Assembly: GCA_036245525.1 (NCBI GenBank)
Contig: BTPG01000005.1
Location: forward strand, 175,937,078-176,001,077
DNA length: 64,000 bases
Direction: 5' to 3'
Source of the DNA: Semisulcospira habei
Lineage: Eukaryota; Mollusca; Gastropoda; Semisulcospiridae
In this document: positions 26,401 through 38,400 of the stretch, in pieces
Numbering within the stretch: the stretch's first letter is position 1
Layout of the letters: every line of letters starts with the position of its first letter
Notes under the pieces: generated by a model
Seen by the model: the letters and a program-made list of their open reading frames with translations, nothing else
Databases searched by the model: none
Told to the model about the DNA's origin: nothing
Program-made: the position numbers and the translations under genes

Positions 26401-29400
26401 ATGTAAGCAGAACGGATAACTCCACGCAGCCAAGCGGAGATCGTTTGGGCGGATATATCGTGCCGGTTCGGAACCAAAGGCAAGAAAAGGCGGGAAATAC
26501 CCCGCCGTAAGGGCTTTGACCGGCGGAGATAGATTTTTTTAACGCCCGAACTGGATCCTGCTGTCTGTTGAACCGAGCCGTAAGCCCGGAGCTGTAGGCA
26601 AGACGGAAGTACGGAGAGAGCGTGGAGCTCACTCACTCGAGAAGCTGTGGCTATGGCCCGCAGGAAGCAGGTCCTCCTCGTCAAGTCTGAGAACGGGGCC
26701 AAGTGCAGCGGTTCAAAAAACGAGCAGAGTTGAGCCATGTTAACACCCACGCAAGGTCCCAACGTGGGAGTAGTGATCGGGTCACTGGTCGCCGGAGATA
26801 AAAATGAGCCATGAGGTCAGCGAGGTCCTTGCAAGATCCTGGATCGGGTCGACCCAAATGGCGGTAAGTGTCAGCCACCATAGAAAGATAACCTCAAATG
26901 GTGATGGGTGCCAAGCCCTGATCCTCGAAGAGCCACAAGAAGAACTCCGCGAGTTGGGGCATAGTCAGAGTTGTGGGGGAGAGGTGTCGCGGCCCACACC
27001 ACGATAGAAAAAAAAAAACATTTACCCTCATAAACTTTCCTGGTGGAAGGCAGTCGAGCTGAAGCGATAGCCGCCACTGCTGCATCCGAGAAACCTCGAG
27101 CGGTGAAGGCGCGCCGCACAATCGCCAAGCGTGTAAGAGGAGGCTCTCCCGGCAAGGTTGAAAAAGATCCTGCCAGGGTTGTTTCAGCAACGTGGTAAGC
27201 GTTGGAAGCCATAGCGGGGGTCCATGGCGAGACTCAGGAGATCTGTGGTCCATTTCTTGTTCCAAGAGAACGTTGCCACCAGAAACAGGACTGCATGGCA
27301 GCCTCTGAGCTTGAGAAGAATCCTGGGTACCAGGACAGACGGAGGGTACGCATAGGCCAAGAGACCCTCCCAGGGATAGAGAGCATCCACCGCCCATGCA
27401 AGAGAATCTGGAACAGGGGAGACGAAGAGGGGAAGTTGTGCGTTCCACCTCGTCGCAAACAGGTCGATCATGGGTGTCTCCCAGTGCCGGCAAATCACCT
27501 GAAAAAGGTCGGGGCGAAGAGCCCACTCGGTATGGAGACACTGGCCATGAAGAGATAAGGAATCTGCCAGCACATTCGGCCGTCCCGGAATGTGATGTGC
27601 CTGTAGCGAAATGCCCCGATCCCGAAACCACACCAGAACATGGAACAGAAGAATGCAAAGGGAGGGAGAACGGGTCCCACCCTGCTGCTGAATATAGGAG
27701 ACAACCGTCGTGTTGTCGGAGAGAACCAAGACTACCTGGTTGGTCACGCGTGGTTCCCAAGAGATCAGAGCCACACTGCTTTCAGCTCCAACCAATTGAT
27801 GTGTCTGCCCACCAAATCCGGTGACCAAACATCCACTGTCGTGTTGAAGTCCTGGAACAGGTGAGTGCCCCAACCGGAAAGACTGGCATCCGTGCAGATC
27901 GACAGGGAAGGAAGCGGGGACACGAGGGAAACCCCCGACGCCAACCACGCGGAATCCGTCCACCGAAGGAGATGCGGCCGAACTAAGTGCGACACAAACC
28001 TCCAAATCTCCCGAAGACAGACGCCAAAGAAGGAGGAGATGAAGTTGAATTGGACGCGAGTAGAGCCGGCCAAGGGGAAGCAAGTCCGCCGCAGCACTCA
28101 TGAGACCCAAAACTGTAACCACCGTCTCGCCGGAGCCGCGGAAGCAAGCTACATCCGACGGGCCAAAAGAACCAACTTGTCGAACCGAGCTTGGGGTAGG
28201 CGCACCAAGTTCAAGTCGGTCTGAAACTCCATTTCAAGGTGGAGAAAATGGCGAGATGGCGATAGGTCCGAATTGCCAAAGTTGACTAGAAAACCGAGGC
28301 GATGGAGAAGGGAAAGCAGGGCGTCCCTGTCGGCGGTCAAGCAGGTCGCAACCTGATTCCGGAGAAGAAGATCGTCAAGGCAGTGGGAGGACGGACTGAG
28401 AGACGACCTCCGTGCGTGGGAAATCACCGCATCCGTAATCCTGGTAAAAACCCAGGGATTGAGAGTGAGGCCGAAGGGCATCGCCCGGAATGATACACCA
28501 CTCCGTGGAAGGCGAAGCGAAGGTATCGGTGAGCCGAAGGGTGTATAGGAACATGTATGTATCGGCAAGATCCAGACCGACAGCCAAATCCATCGGTTGG
28601 ACGGCTGCCCGCAGGGCGCAGGTCATTTCCATACAAAAGGACGAAGCAGGCAAAAATTTTTTTTTTTTTTTTTTTTGAGAGCGGAAAGGTCTATCTCCGA
28701 CGCCAACCTCCATCCGACCCGGAGACGATGAAGAGACGACTGTGGAAAGCCAGAGAATCTTGTCGCCATACGAATTCCGTGGCGGATTTGAGAAGCAAGG
28801 AAGCCACTTCGTCCTGTAAAGCCGTCACCTTGACGGGATCGTTCGGAACCCGAGTCCAGAGCGGGGAGCGGCGAAGAGGAGGAGGGCGAAGAAGCGAGAG
28901 GTGAAGACGCTCCGAAATGGTAGAAAGGAGCCATGGGTCGTCGGGAACAGTGAGAAGAAAGATGGTGAGCCAAGGGCCAGATGTCCGTATGCGTATCCTT
29001 CACGGCTTGCCAAGTGGAGCCAAACAGCAAAGTACCGCTGATGGGCGCCTGGCGGAGCTGAGCCTTGACTGTCGAAGAAAACCCAGAACAACCAGCAAGA
29101 ACTGCATCCCGTCTAATTAAATCACAGGTGATGGCGGCAGCCATCACATTTGCAGAAAGCATGGTACGAAGCCCGATAAGCCACCACCGAAAGAGAATGT
29201 ATCTCTCGCAGCGGCGCAGTAGAGTGTGGATCCCAATGGTCTTCAAGAGCGCGTACCATCGCCGTGGTAGCGAGATCGCGGAAGCTGGAGCAGACCAGCG
29301 TGTTGCGGATCATGACAGCAGTTTTATCAAAACCGCGAGGGACCCGGGCAAAGGCGAAGCGGCGTTCACCCACCTGTAAATCTGCCGCATCATCGAGCTA

Positions 29401-32400
29401 AGGCAAAGGGCACGCAAAAGCCTGAGAGTGACCTGCGTACCAACGTTGGCGGAAGCGAACGTCTACGCCTTCAGGCCACTTAGTATCGGAAAAGAAGAGA
29501 GGCTCTTTGAAAGTGCCAATAGGCAATTGCGCCGAGAACGCCTCCGCCAGATCTCGAAAGCCAGATGGTGGCGGAAGAGATCGGAAATGCTTAGGTTGAA
29601 GGGAAACATCCACCAAAGCCGACGCCTTTCGCTTCAGAGGGGGTGTAGGGAGGCAATTCGGCCCGTCAGCCCATAAATCCGCCGCATCATCGGCATCTGG
29701 GGGAAGAGAGCGAAGAATGAGGTCGGAGGCCTCGTCCAAGGACCGTTGAGTCTCGACACCCGGAGTGAAACAGTCCGAGGACGGAGAACAGCTGTGCTGA
29801 GAGTCCGCGGGTAAAGGACTCTAGACGGAGAAAGGTGCGGCAAAACCCCAAGGTCAAAAGCAGAATCCACCGGATGAAGGCGAAGAACATCCTCTTGAAC
29901 CGGCGTTGCCAAGCGCCAGGGGAAACAGGACCCTTGGAAAGAGTAACGATCGCGCGGTGGCCGGAGAGAAGATCGCCGAGGGACGGATGAGGAGTCCAGG
30001 TGCCCAGTTTACCGAGAACTCCTACTGTCATATGAAGAAGAAGAAGAAGGACACCATAAGGAAGAGGGCAGATGCTGACAGCTCTCAGGCAAAAGCGGGC
30101 GACGAGCAGGAGCACGGGAACGGGACCACGACTGTCCCCCCTCTGGAACACGATGAAGGTGGCGTCGACAGCACTGCGAAGGACGTTCGAAGCGAAGGGG
30201 GTCCACCCGTCGTCGAGAGGCGTGTCGCGAGCGACGGGGGGGCAGGAGAAACCCAGGGATCACGGTGACAGGGAACGGACGATGGTGTAGGATCCCGAAG
30301 GGAAACGTCTGCAATAGGAGAATAAAACCGACGGGAGGGGTGAGAAATACGCCGAGAGGGCGTACCAAGTGTGGCACGAGTGCGCGGTGACTGGCTTTTA
30401 GCCAGGGCGCGAGGAGACAGTGGTTGATACGAAGCGCCGAGCAACTAGTTGTGATGTGACGACAATTGTGGAAGTTGCGACGGAAAAGTGCAATTGGGTA
30501 AAGTCACGTCTGGCTGGAGAGGGCACGCGCCAGGGACTGCCGATGGTCGCTGTCTCCCCTCCCCAAAACGATGGGCTTGACTCCATTGGAGACCCGTCTT
30601 AGAAGGCCGAGTCTGCGGAGCTGGCTGAGTTGCGCGGTGACTGGCTTTTAACCAGGGCGCGAGGAGACAGTGGTTGAGCCGAAGCGCCGAGCAACAAGTC
30701 GTGATGTGACAATTGTTGATTTTTTTTCTTTTTTTCTTCTTGTGCGACGGAAAAGTGCAATTGAGTAAAGTCACGTCTGGCTGGAGAGGGCACGCGCCAG
30801 GGACTGCCGATGGTCGCTGTCACCTCCCCCAAATGATGGGGTTGCCTCCGTTGGAGACCCGTCTTAGAAGGCCGGGTCTGCGGGGCTGGCTGCGAAATAC
30901 GCTAATATGAGCGGGGGCGTACATTCTCACCTGGTGTAAAGCCACCCGCAGCGGGAGGGAAGGTGTCCGACACCCGCGCCTGAGTGGCAAAGAGCTGCAG
31001 AGAAGAAACACCAATAGCGGCAGAGCTGGTGGTGATAGGGCAAAGAGGAGCTTCGTCGGACTGTACAGGGTGCTGACGACGGTAGAATTTCCACATTTCG
31101 GACCAGCGATCTTCTTCCCACGAAGCACAAAAATCACAAGTGTGGTTCGATGCACATCCTGAGCAAGGCAGGCAGCACGGATGTAAGTTACTAGGCCACT
31201 GGAAATTTTTACAGTTGGGGCACGTTTTTTAAGAAGAAAACTGCAACAGTGAACAGAGCGGAAATGAAACGCGCGTAGCCCAGAGGCTACATAACCGAGC
31301 AGACAACCGTTACAACCGACAATCGAAGACGAAACGAATGGCAAAATGCCGCAAATCCACGGAAATTGCCCAATTCGCCACAATCATCGCGGGAGGCAAT
31401 GTCCGAGGCCTTATCTGGCCTTGTTAAGACAAACAAGGCCGAAGAATGGACAAAAAAGACGATGATACCGGGACACTGAGAAAGAAGGATCTAAACAAAA
31501 TGGCAGTCAAGTATGAACTGGAAATAACGGCCTCTCACGAGATTTGGAAGGGAGGTTACTCCAAGTATAGGGAGGACACTCGGGGATTAGGTAACTAACT
31601 GCTTGCTAGAGGTACGTCCCTGGTTGTGTGGCAACACACAGCAATTTTTGGAGACTGAAATTGTCAGTTAAGTATATCTTCCTCTCAGTAATACCATCGG
31701 TAACGATTTTGAAGAAATAAACACTAAAGAACCTTTACTTCTAGGAAAAAGTCAGACAGTGGCGGCGACATAAACGAGGCAACCCCGTCACCACGCAGAC
31801 ACTGACATAATACTCTAAATATGACGTCATTCTCTCTATAGCGCGCACGACTCTCTCTCTCGCACAAACATGCGCGCAATCTCCCAAAGGAATAGATCCT
31901 CATGCACCCTCCAGTGGGTCAAATGGTTGTTGTGATGCGTCTAGTGTGGTAGTGTAGCGTCTGTGCTTGTCGCTCTCGCTTTCAGCTCCCACCGCTGGCT
32001 AGCAGTTTTGCGAAAAGGGGAGCAGAACATGTCAGTCTCTCCCTGCCAGTACACAGCCTCTCCAACAACAAGCCTCATGTAGTGCCTCCTCGTGGCGACT
32101 CATGGTAACTGAGCACCTCACGGACTCGGGCTGAACTACAGAGGACTCGGAGGAGATCTGGCCCCCAGACATGTGGCATGCAGGCCCATCGATGTGTGGA
32201 CAATCCCTGATGCCCATGAACCAGATCCCCAGCTATGGGTAAATAGCCCCACTGCCTTGTGGGTGCCTTGGGAGAGGCAAAGGCTAGGGGAGTAAACCCT
32301 ATACAAATCCGGGCAGGGATGCTCGATAGCCTTGGTTGGCAGATCTCCTTCGAGAAGGAAAACTCAGAGGAAAAACCTGAGTAGATGGGACCCATAAGCC

Positions 32401-35400
32401 TTGGTCGGCAATCCATCTAGCAGAAGGATACTCCAAAACTAAACCATCCTGTGCTCCCAGGAAAGGTTTTTTGACCAGGAGCTAAGGGTGAGGTAACCCC
32501 GACAGAAACCCCGAGTGCTGACGACGAAGGTACCTACCGTACTGGGCTGCACAGCACACTCTAATAAACCACAGTACCATGCATATACAGCCATATGACA
32601 CTTGGAGATGGTTTCAACAGGAATGGTGCTCGCCCTGTGGAGTCTCACCAGGCAGGGGCAGTACCGGGCTCTGCGCCTCTTCGGAGCCCACCCCCAGCAA
32701 CTGGAGGACCTTCCCGACTGTCTCGAGGAGCCAGGGGACTGGGAAGTAGAGCGACTGGCCAGTGAAAAAACAAGACCAGAGACAAAGAAAAAGCCAATGT
32801 GAACATCATGCACTGGAATGCCGAAGGGGTTACCAACAAGAAAACAGAACTAGAGCACTTTCTGCATGAAAACAGCATAAACATCTGCTGTATACAAGAG
32901 ACACACCTGCAAGAAGGGAAACCCTTTAGGTCAGAGGATATCAGGTCTTCCGAAGTGATCGCCAAGGGAGGAAGAGAGGGGGGGGGGGGGTTATGACCCT
33001 AGTTAGAAACAACCTGAATGCCAGCGAAACCAGGAGATTCATGGAATGGAAGAGGCAAAATACATCCAGGTCAAGGTAACCACCAGTGACAGCACCCTTG
33101 ACCTTGTCAACTACTACTGCCCTAATGATAAGTTGCTGTCCCTCGACACTATCCAGGTCCCGGACAGTGGATTCCTCATCACTGGTGACTTCAACAGCCA
33201 GTCCCAGAGTTGGGGATATGACACACTTGACAAGAGGAGTGGCAAGATGAAAACCACCTGATACTTGCCAATGACCCTGAGGACCAACCTACCTTCTACT
33301 CTCACCGCTGGCACACCACTACACCGGACCTGGTGCTTTGCACTGAAGATGTTCATAAGCGCCTCAGCAGAACAGTAGGACCACAGCTAGGAGGAAGTGA
33401 CCACCACCCTATCCTCCTAACCCTAAAAGGATGCACAGCAGCTAGCTCGCCACACCGGCCAAGATGGAGCTACCGACAGGCAGACTGGCGCTTGTTCAGT
33501 ATCCGAACAAATGAGCTAATGCAAGACCTCACTGTTTCTGGAAGGAACATCAACAATGTGGTCAGAGAGTTTAATGACATTATCAGTAAGGCAGCCAAGG
33601 AATCCATACCTCGAGGGGTCCGGAAAAACTACACCCCATACTGGACCGCAGATCTTCAGAAAGCACATGACAACCTCACTAGGGCCAGAGAAGACGCTGA
33701 AACCAACCCCAGCCAAAAAAACAACATCAAGCTACAACACAGTAAGGCCCAGTATCTGAAGATGAAGTTGGAGTGCACAAGAAGAAGTTGGAGAGAGAAG
33801 ACTGCAAGACTAAACATGGACAGGGACACCACGAAGTTGTGGAGACTGACCAAGGCGTTGAACGATGAGGGCACCAGGGAACAGAAGATCACCTTGGAAG
33901 AAGAAGGGAAAGCACTGACTGGTAGGAAAGCTGCAAACATGTTTGCACATATCTATGCGAAAGAAAGTGACATCACTGTCCCACGAATGCTTGCGAAAGA
34001 AATCAGAAAGGAAGAAAGAGAGAGAACAAGAGATGCAAACATCCATGATGCAATGAAGAAGGACATCACCCTTCCAGAACTGAAGATGGCCATCAAACAG
34101 CTGAAGAAGAAAAAATCTCCAGGTCCAGACAGCATCTCAAACGAGATGTTACAACACTTTGGCAACACTGCCTTAATGAAGCTACTGGACATCTTTAACC
34201 ACAGCTGGAGAGGAGGACAGGTACCCCAGTGCTGGAAGGAAGCCAGGATGATCCCAATTTTGAAGAAAGGGAAGAATAAGTCCAAAGCCCTGAGTTATCG
34301 CCCCATCAGCCTGACAAGTTGTGTGTGCAAGACCATGGAGCGCATCATCAACAAGCGCCTGCTGTGGCACCTGGACTCCGAGAGCATTATCGCGCCAGAG
34401 CAAGCCGGCTTCAGAAGCTACAAGAGTACAGAAGACCAGACAACACACCTTGCACAGGTCATAGAAGATGCCTTTCAAGATCAGAAGGTGACATTGACCT
34501 ACAGAAGGCTTTCGATAAGGTGTGGAAGGATGGTCTCCTTGTGTCGTGAAACTCCTTCGCAGTGGCAACCAAGGGAATATGTACTGGTGGACCAAGTCAT
34601 ACCTGCACAATCGCAGAGCCCGTGTGACAGTGGATGGGTACTGTGGCCAAAAAGTGCTGTTGCGTCAGGGGGTGCCACAGGGGGGAGTCCTGTCACCGAC
34701 CCTGTTCATACTTTTCATCAACGACCTTGTGCCAGAGCTACCAAAAGGAGTACACGCAGCCCTGTACGCAGACGACCTGGTACTCTGGTGCACAGAAGAG
34801 TATGCAACAACTGCTACATACAGGATGCAGCTAGCCCTGGACAGGCTGACAGACTGGACCAACAACTGGTGTGTGACCATCAACACAGAAAAATCATCAG
34901 CCACACTCTTCTCTCTCTACAACAAGGCAAAGGCTGGCAACCTAAGAAGCCTGGCCCACGCTACCACAAACACCTATTGCCGGGCGCAATTTTGTGGCGG
35001 CAATGTTGCCGCCTCAATTAGGGGGCGCCTACAATATTGCCGCCACAAATTGCGACCCGATACAAACCGAGTCTATTCATTTGTGGTAGCCGGCAAGGCT
35101 CGAGCAATGTTGCCGCCTCTCAGCCAATCAGCGGTGTTCTTGCGCCACTTCCCGTTTCTTCATCTTCCGGCGAGCCGGGAAAAATGGCGGAGAAGCTGAG
35201 CGACGGCCGACGGCTTTGAGACTGTTAACTCATTGGAGACGCGCCGCATGTGGAAACGCTGCAAATAGCTGCGTATCCGTATGCGGCACGTCTCCAGTGA
35301 GTAAATTGATCAACCTTGTCCGACAGTTTACATGCATATGGGACTCCCGCAGCTCCGAATATTTCAACCGGGCGCGCCGTGAGAGCTGTTCCATACATGG

Positions 35401-38400
35401 TAATGGCAGGTCAGTCAGTACAAAACATTGCGCGTACATTGAAACGTGTGCCACGAAGCCGATGTGGCAGGGGGCAAATTGTTGCTTACCACACATTGCT
35501 AGTGGCAAATTCTGGTAGCGTTGGCCCAGCCTCTAACACTGGGCAACACCCTGCTGCGGTATGAAGACCAACAGACATACCTGGGAGTCACCCTTGACAA
35601 GAGGCCGACGTGGAAGCCGCACATTTGGAATGCAGAAGCGAAAGCTAGAAGAAAGCTGAACATCATGAGAAAACTGGCTGGAACACAATGGGGAGCCAAT
35701 GAAAAGATCCTCAAAAATGTATATCAAGGCACAATGAGACCACACCTTGAGTACGGATCTAATGCATGGTTGACGGCAGCCCAGTCACACCAGCAGACCA
35801 TTGACAGAGTTCAGAACCAGGCACTGCGTATCATCACCGGCGCAATGAGATCCACACCAATTGAAAAGATGGAAGAGACAACAGGCATCCCACCCCTGCG
35901 CATGAGAAGAGATTGCAAAGCCTTGATACAGTCCACAAAGGTCAAGTCTTCCAAAGACCATCCTATGAACGCTAGGATGAAACAACCAACCTCAGGGAGA
36001 CTGAAAAGATCAAGCTTTGTGAAGGAGATGAGAGCACTGCAGAGAAAACACCAGGCAAAGCTGCCTGCGCAGGTAGAGGCTCTGAATCCTGCTAGCGACC
36101 TTCCACCTTGGGAAAGTAAGCCAGAAAACATCACCATCTCTTCCACGGTACCCTACACAGACCTGTTTACCACCTGGGTGCAGTCAGTGTACTTTCAACT
36201 GACTAAATGTGTACTTTGGACCTCACATGTGTATTTATTCACAAGCCAGTGAGTTGTCAGTTTCTCCAAAATGTGTATTTTTGTGTAAAACGTGTACATG
36301 TATGTGTACCCCAAAGCAAAATTGTGTACTTTAATACGCCAAATGTGTATGGTAAACAGGTCTGCCTACATCACCACCAGAGATGAGCACAGCACTGTGA
36401 GCAAGAAAGCCCTGACACTGGCCATGCTCGAAGAAAAGTATCCCCAGGAAGCATGGACACGGGCATACACCGATGGATCAGCCACAGATGCAGTTCAGGA
36501 TGGAGGGGCTGGGGTGTACATTCAGTACCCAAACGGAAAATGGCAGGCAGAGGCAGTACCAACAGGCCTTCACTGCACAAATTACAGAGCTGAGGTGGAA
36601 GCCCTGGTCCGCGCAGCAAACACCCTTAGTGGCACTGCAGACTCTGATGCCCAGATTGTCTTCCTTACTGATGTCTGTCCTTGAGGCAGCAACAGCAAGC
36701 AAACTGCCACGTCTACAAGAGGCACTGCAAAATGTCAAGTGCACCAGACTGGTGCTGCAGTGGATCCCTTCACACTGTGGCATCTACGGCAATGAAGAAG
36801 CTGACAGAATGGCAAAGTGGGCGCAGAGAAAGAACAAGATGAAAATGGAGTCAGCTTCACAGAGATGAAGACCATCATTAAGTCTGTGTACAGACCACCA
36901 CAACGGCCCCTAGACAGTTACCATCAGCTGTCCAGACAAGAGCAGGTGACCATCATTCGCCTGAGGACCGGGCACAACCGACTCAATTTCCACCTGCACA
37001 GACGCTTCCACCTCGTGCCATCTCCCCTGTGCCCTTGTGGAGAAGCAGAGCAGACCACAGAGCACATCCTCCAGGACTGTGGGAACCTCCAGCCGCTGAG
37101 GGAGGAGATATGGCCGAAGCCCGCCACTCTACAAGAGAAACTGTACGGGCCTGTGGAGGCGCTACAGAAGACCACAGATTTCATTTTGAGAGCCAAACTC
37201 CAAGTGTGACGGCGTTCGAGAAGAAGAAGAAGATGCACCCTCCAGGCGCATGAGGATCTATGCTTCTTGGAGATGTTTGGAGCGTGCGCGCATGCTCGCA
37301 CACACACACACATCGACACACTTTCAGAAGAGCATGCAGGTGACCCATGTACATAGTATACCATGTGACATTGACTTTTGTGAGAGGTCACTCAAAATCA
37401 AATTGGTATGTTTAGAAAGGTCTTGCCACAAAATAGACTTGGGCCAAGTTTGAAGACTCTGGCTTGTATTGTAACTTGTATAGTCTCCAAGAAAATGACA
37501 ACATTAAAGTTTATCACAGACGACGATGGACGACCACTGGCGTAAAACAGACTCAATTTTGCATCGCACGTGAGCCAAAAATGACTGAAACAATTGCAAA
37601 TTATCTCTTCTGTCACTGTAATTACATGTATTATCTTTTCAAAAAAGTTACATGAAGTGAATTATATAAAGTCAAGCTGCTTTCACACAAATTATAGCAA
37701 GACTGAAATTGTACTGTGAAGTTGTAGTTTTGTCACCATTTTCTCAAGTCTATGAGTATGAAGCAAAAGTGAAACTCATATCACATAAAATTACGTAAAA
37801 ACTAAAACTTAGGTTAGGTCATGACAAATGGAATGGCGTCTCACAAAATGACTCGCATGTCCTGCGCCCCTTATAGAACCCACCGACGCATTGGCAGATC
37901 TGCGAGATTTTTTCAATAGAAGATAATTCAACATCAAAATCAGGTCAAAGACAAAAGGTAGAGACCATTGACAGCGAGGACAGCTCTCATTTAGAAGGGA
38001 CTTTGTGGGTTATGGATCATGCCATCTTGTTTTACCCATTTCCTGAGCTCTTGTGACCCTTGACCTTTCTGAGGGATCAACCAAATTAGTATGCATAGAA
38101 AGATCTTAAAATCAGGTATCTTTGTACCAAGTTTGGATTTTAAGTTGTGAATAGTATTTGAGAAAAAATAAATTATCATTATGTCAAAATGTAGCTATTT
38201 TTGACAAGTTATTTCCTGATCCACTGTGACATTGACCTTTGTGAGAGGTCACTCAAAATCAAATTGGTATGTTTAGAAAGGTCTTGCCACAAAATAGACT
38301 TGGGCCAAGTTTGAAGACTCTTAAGTTGTAACTTGTATAGTCTCCGAGAAAATGACAACATTAAAGTTTATCACAGACGATGATGGACGACCACTGGCAT

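Larger units (their letters stand above)
19279..31720 (-). mobile_element. DIRS-type tyrosine-recombinase retrotransposon, interrupted by a LINE
   Basis: Total 12.4 kb, or about 6.0 kb after removing the LINE at 19648-26060 and its duplication. On the minus strand: 5' inverted terminal repeat (31720-31515), gag-like, RT, RNase H and tyrosine recombinase regions, an internal complementary region (19640-19546), and a 3' inverted terminal repeat (about 19490-19279). It has no LTRs and no target duplication, and sits between GAATTAAA and ACACTAAAG of repeat H. The coding regions carry several frameshifts, so it is not autonomous. Confidence 0.88.
32808..37209 (+). pseudogene. LINE-2 ORF2 polyprotein, broken
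   Basis: Endonuclease: HWNAEGVTNKKTELEHFL, CCIQETHL, TGDFNSQSQSWGYDT, GGSDHHPILLTL. RT: KKKKSPGPDSISNEM, YRPISLTSCVCKTMERI, then after a shift near 34490 DLQKAFDKVW, QGVPQGGVLSPTLF and YADDLVLW. RNase H: RAYTDGSATDAVQDGG and LQWIPSHCGIYGNEEAD. A final CPCGEAEQTTEHILQDC precedes the stop at 37209. Frameshifts near 32990 (G run), 33260, 34490, 36675 and 36820, plus two transposon inserts, disable it. Confidence 0.85.
31915..37232 (+). mobile_element. RNase H-bearing non-LTR retrotransposon LINE-2, with two secondary insertions
   Basis: It is flanked by the 13-bp repeat ATGCACCCTCCAG (31902-31914, 37233-37245). Order: a leader of about 0.9 kb without a recognised ORF1, endonuclease from 32808, RT, RNase H, a C-terminal Cys/His cluster, and a short (GAA)n tail. 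Inserts at 34958-35521 and 36158-36364 interrupt ORF2. The net length is about 4.5 kb. It looks I/Jockey-like with RNase H and is inactive. Confidence 0.87.

Noticed and set aside
26894..27760. Long alternate-frame ORF of 288 codons
   Set aside because: It overlaps the RNase H frame, which carries recognisable motifs. Part of it appears to be a shadow of DIRS coding sequence in GC-rich DNA.
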